DNA of 64,000 nucleotides from Erythrobacter sp. Alg231-14 (lineage in GTDB: Bacteria > Pseudomonadota > Alphaproteobacteria > Sphingomonadales > Sphingomonadaceae), in contig NZ_LT702999.1 of assembly GCF_900149685.1 (NCBI RefSeq), positions 558,001-622,000 of the forward strand. Direction: 5' to 3'. This document shows positions 1 through 6,980 of the stretch, one piece after another. Under the pieces are notes generated by a model. That model saw nothing but the letters and a program-made list of their open reading frames with translations, ran no database searches and had not been told where the DNA came from. Position numbers and translations under genes: made by a program. The stretch's first letter is position 1. Each line of letters begins with the position of its first letter.

Positions 1-585
1 CCTCGAAATGTTAGAGTTGGCCCGACCCTGCTGATGTTCTCTTACCTTGCCGCTGGCGGCTTGGTGTTCGAATACATTTGGGTGGCTATCCAAGCTGCGC
101 AGGCAAAGCGGTCACATTTCAATTTCGACAGTGATTTTGAAAGTTTGATGTACGCGCTGATGGGATTGGGTGCGTTCTTCCTTATGACGATTGCCATGGC
201 GTTGGCGGTTCAGATTTGGCGCAAGGGTGATCGGGCGCGAAAGGGGCTCTGGCTCGGAGCGATTGTCGGATTAACGCTCGCTTTCCTCTCAACGCTGTAT
301 TTTGGCTTCACGATGTCCAACAGTGGTCGTTACGTCGGCGGATCGCTCGAAGGCGGCGGCGCGACAGTGCCCTTTTTTGGATGGTCCCGCGAATATGGCG
401 ACCTAAGACCTGCCCACTTTGTAAGCCTTCATTTGATGCAAACGGTCCCGTTCGCTGGATGGTTAGCAGATCGGTACGGATGGAACGCAGTGGCAGTCGT
501 GGCCGGCGTGACTGTGGTGCAATTGGCGATCGCGACGGCGTTGTTCGTTCAAGCTCTAAACGGTCAGCCATTCTGGCCGGTGTGA
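1..585 (+). CDS. Hypothetical multi-pass membrane protein (5' end outside window)
   Basis: The frame is open to the first base of the window, so the gene probably starts upstream. The first internal ATG is at 34. The product has about four hydrophobic stretches suggestive of inner-membrane helices, near the start, around residues 35-60, around 72-90, and at the C-terminus. Its loops carry short charged segments such as WRKGDRARKG. I do not recognise a family and infer no function. It reads toward the convergent small gene and nusG/secE on the minus strand. Confidence 0.55.
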   Translation, partial: PRNVRVGPTLLMFSYLAAGGLVFEYIWVAIQAAQAKRSHFNFDSDFESLMYALMGLGAFFLMTIAMALAVQIWRKGDRARKGLWLGAIVGLTLAFLSTLYFGFTMSNSGRYVGGSLEGGGATVPFFGWSREYGDLRPAHFVSLHLMQTVPFAGWLADRYGWNAVAVVAGVTVVQLAIATALFVQALNGQPFWPV

Positions 586-620
586 GGCTAGGATCGCGCG
601 AGGCGAGACCAAGCCTTGCG

Positions 621-803
621 CTAACCGCGCAACTCATGCCTAGGCGTCTTCATCCCCTTTGTCCTGCTTGTCAGGTGGTATTGGCGACATAGCTCGCAAC
701 GATAGGCGCGCAGCTTAAACGGAGCAGCAGCAGCAGCGCTTTCGGCCATCTCAAGCGATGCGTAGCGCTTTTTCTTGGTGCAAATGCCCAGCCGCGTCTT
801 CAC
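621..803 (-). CDS. Small zinc-ribbon-like protein, 60 aa
   Basis: This is a short basic protein with a lone Cys near the N-terminus (GICTKKK), an alanine-rich middle and a compact C-terminal motif YRCELCRQYHLTSR. The CxxC plus following His is typical of small conserved proteins in sphingomonads thought to bind zinc. No specific function is known to me. It lies downstream of nusG on the same strand, separated by about 120 bp, and could be its distal partner or have its own promoter. The CxxC...H arrangement argues that the frame is real rather than chance. Confidence 0.6.
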   Translation of the reverse strand: MKTRLGICTKKKRYASLEMAESAAAAAPFKLRAYRCELCRQYHLTSRTKGMKTPRHELRG

Positions 804-926
804 TGCTCAGGCGCCTTAGCAAGAGCGTGGCTACGTCCGATATCCGTCAGCTGGTAAATCAAGCGGACAATATGCAACCCTACCGCCGGCAAACCGACGG
901 TTCCTTTTGCGCTCAGAAAATGCCGC

Positions 927-1463
927 TTACTTGACCAATTCAACCTGTTCAAAGTCCAACTCAACCGGGGTAGCCCGACCGAAGATCGACACGCTGACTT
1001 TGACTTTCGCTTTATCAAAGTCGAGCTCTTCGACGACGCCATTGAAGCTGGCAAAGGGTCCATCGAGCACTTTGACCGAATCGCCAATCTCGTAATCGAC
1101 AGTGACTTGTTGTTTCGGTGCGGATTTCGCTTCTTCGACACCGCCGAAATAACGCGCAGCTTCTTTTTCGCTGATCGCCTGAGGCTTGTTGTTGTTGCCG
1201 AGAAAGCCTGTCACTTTCGGAGTGTTTTTGACGAGGTGATAAATATCGTCATTCATCCGCAATTTCGCCAAAACATAGCCCGGCATAAATTTGCGTTCGA
1301 CTTGAACTTTCTTGCCCCGCTTCACTTCGGTGATCGTCTCGGTCGGAACTTCGATTTCCTCGACGCCCTCGGTAAGGCCAAGCCGCTCCGCCTCAGAGAT
1401 GATCGCCTCTTTCACTTTGTTTTCAAAGCCAGAGTAAGCGTGAATGATGTACCAGCGAGACAT
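927..1463 (-). CDS. nusG: Transcription termination/antitermination protein NusG
   Basis: NusG binds RNA polymerase and links it to Rho or to the leading ribosome. The 178-aa product starts with MSRWYIIHAYSGFE, the standard opening of the NGN domain (about residues 1-115). It ends in a KOW domain (from about 122) with the hallmark GDSVKVLDGPFASFNG. Length matches the family. It follows secE on the same strand with a 66-bp gap, the near-universal secE-nusG order. Confidence is very high. Confidence 0.97.
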   Translation of the reverse strand: MSRWYIIHAYSGFENKVKEAIISEAERLGLTEGVEEIEVPTETITEVKRGKKVQVERKFMPGYVLAKLRMNDDIYHLVKNTPKVTGFLGNNNKPQAISEKEAARYFGGVEEAKSAPKQQVTVDYEIGDSVKVLDGPFASFNGVVEELDFDKAKVKVSVSIFGRATPVELDFEQVELVK

Positions 1464-1529
1464 GATAAGTCCTTAGCAAATGAGGTCGTGAAACTGATTT
1501 CTAGCCACCCGCAAATGGGTGTGAAATCA

Positions 1530-1739
1530 TCAGGCAAGCGTCAGCAGAAAGTTGACAACGAAGTTGAAAAGACTGTCGATGCCAAAAAAGAACAGCGACA
1601 AGATCACCATAAAAATGAACACAAAGATAGCTGTGCGAATGGTCTCTTCGCGGGTTGGCCAAACGACCTTGCTGGTTTCCGTGCGAACTTGGTTCACAAA
1701 TTCAGCAACAGATGTCTTGCGCTTTTTCTCTTCGGCCAT
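1530..1739 (-). CDS. secE: Preprotein translocase subunit SecE
   Basis: SecE is the essential small clamp subunit of the SecYEG protein-export channel. The 69-aa product has the single-helix form common in alphaproteobacteria: a short amphipathic part with the conserved VVWPTREET motif, then one transmembrane helix at about residues 38-62. The frame stays open further upstream, but the ATG at 1739 gives the standard N-terminus MAEEKKRKTS, so I chose it. It precedes nusG. The usual upstream neighbour tRNA-Trp is present but 1.9 kb away, beyond a symporter gene on the other strand. Confidence 0.93.
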   Translation of the reverse strand: MAEEKKRKTSVAEFVNQVRTETSKVVWPTREETIRTAIFVFIFMVILSLFFFGIDSLFNFVVNFLLTLA

Positions 1740-1857
1740 GGAGCCTCTCGCCTTCGCGTAATGAATGTTTGATCCGGCTTTCAGGTAGGGTTCGTCGCCG
1801 TTCGGGACAAGGTCACGAATGGGCTTTTGATTCTTACCGATTTCAGGAACGAGTTCG

Positions 1858-1886
1858 CTATTATGGCGAGCGAGGTCGTAAAGCAA
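1858..1886 (-). promoter_or_regulatory. Possible sigma70-type promoter for secE-nusG
   Basis: Read on the minus strand, TTGCTT (1886-1881) is followed after 17 bp by TAATAG (1863-1858). The spacing is ideal, but each hexamer matches consensus only partly. The predicted leader to the secE ATG would be about 110 nt. This is a weak call by eye. Confidence 0.28.
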
Positions 1887-1997
1887 GAGGAAGAGTGGCT
1901 TCGGGACTAGTCAATCCCTTCTCGCCTCTATAGCGTGCGTCTCTTAATTCGAGGCCAGTGCAGCCTTGGAAAAAAGCTATTCGGGGAAAATCGCGCA

Positions 1998-3551
1998 ATG
2001 TCAGCAAACGTAGAGCAGTCCAAGTCGCTGCTGGATCACATCGTCAACGTCTCAGACTTTATCTGGGGTGGCGAATGGAACGGCGAGCCTGTTTCATGGC
2101 TCAGCATCGGCGAGGTCGCCGTGCCGCCAATGGTTGTCGTCCTTTTGGGCGTCGGGCTCTATATCATGGTGGGCCTTCGGTTTTACCCAATTGTGAAATT
2201 CGGTTCTGCTGTGAAAGGCCTGTTTTCGAGCCGTAAGGGCAAAGGCGGAGGCGAAATTTCACCCTTTGCTGCGCTTTCAACGGCGTTGTCGGGCCAAGTC
2301 GGCACGGGTAACCTTGCTGGTGTGGCCTTTGCCATTGCATGGGGCGGACCCGGTGCGGTTTTCTGGATGTGGGTTACCGCTTTAATTGGCATGGCTCTCG
2401 CCTTTGCCGAAGGGTCTCTTGCAATCCGGTATCGTGAGAAAACGTCCGATGGCGCGTATCGTGGCGGGCCGATGACCTACATCATGATGGGGCTTGGTCC
2501 GAAATACACTTGGCTCGCCATCATCTTCTGTCTCGGGACATTGTTCTCTGCTTTGGTCACCGGCAATTCGATTCAAGCCAACGAAGTGGCCACCGGTCTG
2601 AACGAACTTTTTGGAATCGAACGGTGGATCGGCGGATTGATCGTGGCTTTGGCCGTGTTCGTTGTGATTATTGGCGGTATCAAATCCATCGGTAGAGTCG
2701 CCGAAAGCGTCGTCCCGTTCATGGCGGCGGCTTACATTGTCCTTGCTATCATCGCTCTCGCTCTCAACGCGAGTGACCTGCCAGAAACATTTGGTTTGAT
2801 CTTTAGCGGGGCGTTCAACAACCAAGCGGCAGAAGGTGGCTTTGTCGGCGCATTGATCATCATCGCGATCCGTGCAGGTGTTGCCCGCGGCCTGTTCTCA
2901 AACGAGGCGGGTCAAGGTTCAACCCCAATCGCTCACGCGGTCGCGCAAACGGATGATCCAGAGCAACAGGGCCGGATGGCAATGCTTGGCACGTTCATCG
3001 ATACGATCGTTATCTGCACGATGACAGCGTTGGTGATTTTGACCGTTCAAGGCGACTTCACGGGGGCCGGTCAATCCGTATCCCATGTGTGGCAATCTGA
3101 TCTGAGCACGGTGGAAACCGCTGGTGTTGCAACAACCATCGCCGCCTACGCCGCAGCGTTCCCGACGTTGATCGCGGGAGTGCCATTGGGGACATTGGTC
3201 GTCAGCGTCGCTTTGATCTTGTTCGTGTTCACCACGCTTTTGACGTGGAGCTATTATGGTGAGCGTGCGATCACATTCCTTTATGACCGCATTCCGGGAT
3301 CGACCCGCGGTGGCGAAAAAGTCCTGCACATTATCTGGCGCGTTATTTGGTGCGTTGCGATCTTTGTCGGCGCGACTCAGCCATCGCAGTTGGTTTGGCG
3401 ATTGGGCGACATTTCCAATGCGGCGATGACCCTGCCCAACCTTTTGGCGCTCTTGCTACTGTCTGGCGTGGTCTTCAAGCTCGCCCGTGGTGAGAAGGAT
3501 GCTGGCCCCACGCACACCGCAGACACACCGGAAGAACCAGAAGAATACTAA
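1998..3551 (+). CDS. AGCS-family sodium:alanine (amino acid) symporter
   Basis: This is a sodium-coupled importer of alanine or glycine in the inner membrane. The 517-aa product is very hydrophobic, with about ten helices. It carries the family signature around residues 88-110 (PFAALSTALSGQVGTGN) and the RGLFSNEAGQGSTPIAHA stretch typical of AGCS transporters. The frame is open further upstream, but the ATG at 1998 has a GGGGAAAA ribosome-binding stretch before it and gives the expected N-terminal length. The gene sits alone on the plus strand between secE-nusG and tRNA-Trp, both on the minus strand. Substrate specificity cannot be read from the sequence. Confidence 0.9.
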   Translation: MSANVEQSKSLLDHIVNVSDFIWGGEWNGEPVSWLSIGEVAVPPMVVVLLGVGLYIMVGLRFYPIVKFGSAVKGLFSSRKGKGGGEISPFAALSTALSGQVGTGNLAGVAFAIAWGGPGAVFWMWVTALIGMALAFAEGSLAIRYREKTSDGAYRGGPMTYIMMGLGPKYTWLAIIFCLGTLFSALVTGNSIQANEVATGLNELFGIERWIGGLIVALAVFVVIIGGIKSIGRVAESVVPFMAAAYIVLAIIALALNASDLPETFGLIFSGAFNNQAAEGGFVGALIIIAIRAGVARGLFSNEAGQGSTPIAHAVAQTDDPEQQGRMAMLGTFIDTIVICTMTALVILTVQGDFTGAGQSVSHVWQSDLSTVETAGVATTIAAYAAAFPTLIAGVPLGTLVVSVALILFVFTTLLTWSYYGERAITFLYDRIPGSTRGGEKVLHIIWRVIWCVAIFVGATQPSQLVWRLGDISNAAMTLPNLLALLLLSGVVFKLARGEKDAGPTHTADTPEEPEEY

Positions 3552-3589
3552 ACCGAGAAAAGGGGCGGCGACGCGCCCTGATCCGAACG

Positions 3590-3622
3590 AAAAAGGCCCG
3601 GTCTATCGATCGGGCCTTTTTT
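3590..3622 (+). terminator. Rho-independent terminator after the AGCS symporter
   Basis: A hairpin with arms AAAAAGGCCCG and CGGGCCTTTTTT around a 10-nt loop lies about 40 bp after the symporter stop. It ends in a T run on the plus strand. The A run on the other arm means it could also terminate transcripts from tRNA-Trp on the minus strand. Confidence 0.85.
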
Positions 3623-3683
3623 CTATGCGCGCAATGAGCAGACCGCAGAATCGCGGCGCATGGCATTCAATATTTTGAGAAAG

Positions 3684-3759
3684 TGGCAGGGGCACAGAGA
3701 CTCGAACTCTGGACCTTCGGTTTTGGAGACCGACGCTCTACCAGCTGAGCTACGCCCCT
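3684..3759 (-). tRNA. trnW: tRNA-Trp (CCA anticodon)
   Basis: The minus strand folds as a 76-nt cloverleaf. It has acceptor arms AGGGGCG and TGCCCCT, the D-arm sequence TAGCTCAGCTGGTAGAGC, the anticodon loop CTCCAAA with anticodon CCA, and the T-arm GTTCGAGTC. The 3' CCA is encoded. It lies upstream of secE-nusG on the same strand, as in many proteobacteria, but with the symporter gene between them. Confidence 0.95.
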
Positions 3760-3912
3760 ACACAGGCTGCGCCCTCTATCGAAGCTTTGCACGATAGGCA
3801 ACCGGTCTTTGCAGACTTTAAAACGCTATTGTTTCCTATGCATCTGCACGGAGCAACCTCTGGTCGCATCCTTACTAGCGCGCGATCATCACCATGATAG
3901 AGAACACACATC

Positions 3913-4644
3913 ATGCATTCGCCCTTGCGCGCCCCGATCCCGGTTGAAACTTTACTGCTCGCCTATCGAAGCGGTATTTTCCCTATGGCCGATGCGCGCG
4001 AAGACCTCGAGATTTTTTGGGTCGAACCGCGTGATCGCGCGATCATTCCTTTGCATGGCCTGCACATTTCGAAATCCCTGCGCAAAGTGCTTCGCGCGGA
4101 TCGCTACCGCGTCACGATAAACACCGCATTCGAAGTGGTCGTTCGGTCCTGCGCAGCTCCCCGCCCCGACCATCCCGAAAGCTGGATCAGCGAACGCATT
4201 GTCGCCAGCTACGCTGCGCTGCATCGCGCGGGTCACGCCCATTCCATTGAATGTTGGGAAATGTCGGACGGCAAAGAGACCATGGTCGGAGGTCTCTATG
4301 GTGTTTCGTTCGACCGTGTATTTTGCGGAGAAAGCATGTTCAGCCGCGCCGACAATGCCAGCAAAGTGGCGCTGTGTTGGTTGGTGGCCTTGCTCAACCG
4401 GGCCGGCGTGCAATTGCTCGATTGCCAATTCATGACGGATCACCTCGCCTCTTTAGGCGCGGTGGAATTGCCCCAGAACGAGTATTTGAAATTGGTAGAG
4501 GCCGCGCGCGGACCGGCGGACATGACGATTGCGGCAGCGTATGAAGAGGTCCTGTCGAACAGTGAGAACCCCAAATCATCCAACCCGCTAGTTCATTCGT
4601 CGCCCGGGAAACTCATTGCGCAGTCTTTGATCCAGACATCGTAA
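3913..4644 (+). CDS. aat: Leucyl/phenylalanyl-tRNA--protein transferase
   Basis: Aat adds Leu or Phe from a charged tRNA to the N-terminus of proteins, marking them for ClpS/ClpAP degradation by the N-end rule. The 243-aa product has the family landmarks: the N-terminal AYRSGIFPMAD segment, SWISERIVASYAALHRAGHAHSIE split over the core, then GGLYGVSFDRVFCGESMFSR and LLDCQFMTDHLASLG. Length fits the family. The 3' end overlaps the convergent DUF2155 gene by 52 bp. Confidence 0.96.
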   Translation: MHSPLRAPIPVETLLLAYRSGIFPMADAREDLEIFWVEPRDRAIIPLHGLHISKSLRKVLRADRYRVTINTAFEVVVRSCAAPRPDHPESWISERIVASYAALHRAGHAHSIECWEMSDGKETMVGGLYGVSFDRVFCGESMFSRADNASKVALCWLVALLNRAGVQLLDCQFMTDHLASLGAVELPQNEYLKLVEAARGPADMTIAAAYEEVLSNSENPKSSNPLVHSSPGKLIAQSLIQTS

Positions 4645-5093
4645 ACTGGGTGCTCTACGATATTCAGGCTGGGATTTTCTTTGAAAAGCCAACCGGAAAA
4701 TACGCGGGCATGCTCGCTTTGGCCCCGCTCCAACACGTCGACCTGAACGAAAGCGCCGGTTTCTTGCGGAAATTCATAGGGTGCAGTCCGCTCGCAGGCC
4801 TGTAGTCTTAAAATCACCGCCCCCTCTTCGACGACTTCACCAGGACGCATTTCGAAATCCTGGCTTACATTGTTGCGCTTGTTCAGCAGGCCAATGGTCG
4901 CCACCCGTTCCGCCATTGGCGTCGAATCGCCCACCTCTACGGGAGACAATTCCGGTTCGGCAGCTTCGTCTTGTTCGGATACATCAACGCCCGCTTCCGC
5001 CGTATCCTGCGGCTCCGAAACGGGTTCAGCGTCGCTGCATCCGGCGATTGTTAGGGCGGCTATTGCCGAAAGAAATACTGGTTGGATCCGCAT
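4593..5093 (-). CDS. DUF2155 domain lipoprotein
   Basis: The 166-aa product opens with a lipoprotein signal ending in LTIAGC (Cys19), followed by an acidic, low-complexity linker. The C-terminal domain (from about residue 60) is DUF2155, with ATIGLLNKRN, the ILRLQACERTAPYE segment and VFSGWLFKENPSLN. The domain is widespread in alphaproteobacteria, and its molecular role is not established. It is the last gene of the recX-DUF192-NDUFA12-DUF2155 run (26 bp after the previous gene) and overlaps the end of aat tail to tail. Confidence 0.88.
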   Translation of the reverse strand: MRIQPVFLSAIAALTIAGCSDAEPVSEPQDTAEAGVDVSEQDEAAEPELSPVEVGDSTPMAERVATIGLLNKRNNVSQDFEMRPGEVVEEGAVILRLQACERTAPYEFPQETGAFVQVDVLERGQSEHARVFSGWLFKENPSLNIVEHPVYDVWIKDCAMSFPGDE

Positions 5094-5119
5094 ATCAAGC
5101 GACGATCAGCCGGGCAGGC

Positions 5120-5554
5120 TTAGCCCTCCGCGCTCGCTTCGGGGTTCCATGCTTCATAATCGCCATCTGCTGCGGCACGCTTTCCGCCGCGTTCTAGCGC
5201 GCCCTGAGGGCGATAGGCCTGCGCTGTGCCGGTGGCGTTCGGCGTGTAATCCGCTTCCCAAACTTTGGCTGGGGGCAGAAAGCTCTCGGGAACATCATCA
5301 AACGCCCCATGCAACCAACCGTGCCATTCGCTAGGCACTCGGCTTGCATCGTTGTGGCCATCATAGATGACCCAGCGGCGTTCGCGTTGCGTATAAGAAC
5401 CGTTGGATTGGCCCGTATCTTTCGCTTTTGCGCGGAAATATTTGTTGCCTTGCGCATCGGTGCCGACATGTTCGCCGCCCACGCGTTTAGACCACCAATG
5501 CGTGCCGATGGTCGCGCCATCCCACCACGTGAAGATTTTTCCCAAGATTCCCAT
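5120..5554 (-). CDS. NDUFA12-like NADH:ubiquinone oxidoreductase accessory subunit
   Basis: This is the bacterial homologue of mitochondrial complex I accessory subunit NDUFA12 (B17.2), which alphaproteobacteria retain. The 144-aa product has the family core: GTHWWSKRVG, GNKYFRAK, RRWVIYDG and PSEWHGWLHG. Many aromatic residues follow, including YRPQGALERGGKR. It is expected to sit on the peripheral arm of complex I at the membrane. It lies 61 bp after the DUF192 gene and 26 bp before the DUF2155 gene, consistent with one transcript. The main complex I operon is not in this window. Confidence 0.93.
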   Translation of the reverse strand: MGILGKIFTWWDGATIGTHWWSKRVGGEHVGTDAQGNKYFRAKAKDTGQSNGSYTQRERRWVIYDGHNDASRVPSEWHGWLHGAFDDVPESFLPPAKVWEADYTPNATGTAQAYRPQGALERGGKRAAADGDYEAWNPEASAEG

Positions 5555-5615
5555 GGAGCAGCCGTTAGCCCAATTGGTTGTTCACGCCAATATGCAATGA
5601 TCACTCAAACGACCT

Positions 5616-6113
5616 TTAGGGCAGCTGAAATTCAACCATATCACCAGCCGCGATGCCCAGTTCTTCGGACAATCCGCCGCGAATCTCAAAAACCGCGAGC
5701 GCCGGGCCGATCGATGAAACGCTGTCGGTCGAATATGGGACGCCGGCTTCAATATTCGTGATCCGGCTGTCTGGGCCGATAAAAATGATATCCAGCGGGA
5801 GCGGCGTGTTCTTCATCCAAAAACTGCGCGCTTGAGCAGCATAGGATGGAAACAACATCCCTTCGTCATCGCCCATTTCGGTGCGAAACATCATTCCGCG
5901 CGCTTGAGCCTCATTCGTATCGGCCAATTCGGTGATAAAGGAATGGCGGCTTGAACCACTAACCACGGTGACATCGATCAAGGTGAGGCCTGAATCGGGA
6001 TCGACCGCCGGCGTATCGACCGCGCTCGGCGCGGGTGGTGCGTCTTGGGCGGCGCCGACGGGCGAACATGAGGCCAAAGCCAATCCCGCGATGATTGCAC
6101 CAATTCTTACCAT
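5616..6113 (-). CDS. Exported DUF192 family protein
   Basis: The product (about 165 aa from the ATG at 6113) has a hydrophobic signal ending LALASC, so it may be a lipoprotein. The DUF192 domain follows, with TNEAQARGMMFRTEM, GMLFPSYAAQARSFWMKNT, PLDIIFIGPDSRI and a terminal segment. The function of DUF192 is not settled. The frame extends to 6161, but that would lie inside recX and has no signal peptide. The chosen ATG overlaps the recX stop by 7 nt, implying translational coupling. Confidence 0.88.
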   Translation of the reverse strand: MVRIGAIIAGLALASCSPVGAAQDAPPAPSAVDTPAVDPDSGLTLIDVTVVSGSSRHSFITELADTNEAQARGMMFRTEMGDDEGMLFPSYAAQARSFWMKNTPLPLDIIFIGPDSRITNIEAGVPYSTDSVSSIGPALAVFEIRGGLSEELGIAAGDMVEFQLP

Positions 6114-6847
6114 GATCCGCTCTCCCGTGGTTCCTCGGCGTCTTCCGCTTCGGCCAACCATTCGTCTACTTCTTCCATTGTGGCTGCATCGATGATGAAC
6201 CGCACATGGTCATACTGGTGCCCTGCGCGCAGCATCGCGGCAACCTGTTTTTCGCGTTGCTTTCTTCGCGCCAGCGGGTCGCCATTTTCATCTTCGTCGA
6301 TGTGTTCGACTGCATCCGGTCGGGCAAAGGGTCCAAATCGCCGTTTTTTGGCAAGAAGCACTGCCGCCCGCTTGCTCTCCGCCTCGCCCGGCGCGTTGTT
6401 TTCGCGCACCTCTTCGTCAACTCCCGCCGCCCACAATGCCTGCTCAACGCGTCGCGCGCCGTATCCACGGGCGGTCAAGTCTCGGCTGCGAGATCGGGCA
6501 TAGGCATCGTCGTTTACATAACCCAGTTCGATCATCTGAGTGACCAAATCGGTCACATCAAGATCCCGCGTTCTGCCATCCGCGTCCTCTGCAACGCCCC
6601 GCGTTTGAATTTTTCGGGCCAAATACTGTTCAAGTTTGGCACCAGTGGTCGCAAAGCGTGCAGCGTACGAAAGCGCCAAATCGCGCAGCATTGTTTGGTC
6701 CAATGGGCGGGATTTCTTTGGCTTTCGATCACGATCCGCCCCCTTGCGCTTGCGCTTCACCCGCGATTCATCACCACCGGTCGATGGGGTCTCCCCACCT
6801 CCTATTTCGCTACCGGGTGATGACGTTTTGCTCATTCGTGAAACCAT
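6107..6847 (-). CDS. recX: Regulatory protein RecX
   Basis: RecX modulates RecA filaments. The 246-aa product has a long basic N-terminal tail (about 45 residues), then RecX three-helix repeats. The first contains LRDLALSYAARFATTGAKLEQYL. The second contains LGYVNDDAYARSRSRDL and the third ends VRFIIDAA. The C-terminus is acidic. A second ATG at 6835 is an alternative start. It is the first gene of a four-gene operon and is divergent from the acyl-AMP ligase. recA is not adjacent. Confidence 0.85.
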   Translation of the reverse strand: MVSRMSKTSSPGSEIGGGETPSTGGDESRVKRKRKGADRDRKPKKSRPLDQTMLRDLALSYAARFATTGAKLEQYLARKIQTRGVAEDADGRTRDLDVTDLVTQMIELGYVNDDAYARSRSRDLTARGYGARRVEQALWAAGVDEEVRENNAPGEAESKRAAVLLAKKRRFGPFARPDAVEHIDEDENGDPLARRKQREKQVAAMLRAGHQYDHVRFIIDAATMEEVDEWLAEAEDAEEPRESGSW

Positions 6848-6980
6848 ATTGCCTTATTCGTGCCACAGTCCTTATCAAATGGGAAAGTATGTATAGTCTC
6901 AAGACGCGTAGCGGTTGTGACTGTGGGGACATGATAGAGCGCGTGTGTGCGCGCCGCAAATGACGGGTATCGCTAGTAAA

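Noticed and set aside
725..745. Run of AGC/GCA triplets near 725
   Set aside because: It encodes the alanine run of the small zinc-ribbon-like protein and is too short to be a notable repeat.
1107..1772. Long plus-strand frame, 221 aa, opposite nusG and secE
   Set aside because: It lies antisense to two certain genes; its composition is Phe/Arg/His-rich with no recognisable motif, as expected for a frame shadowed by coding sequence.
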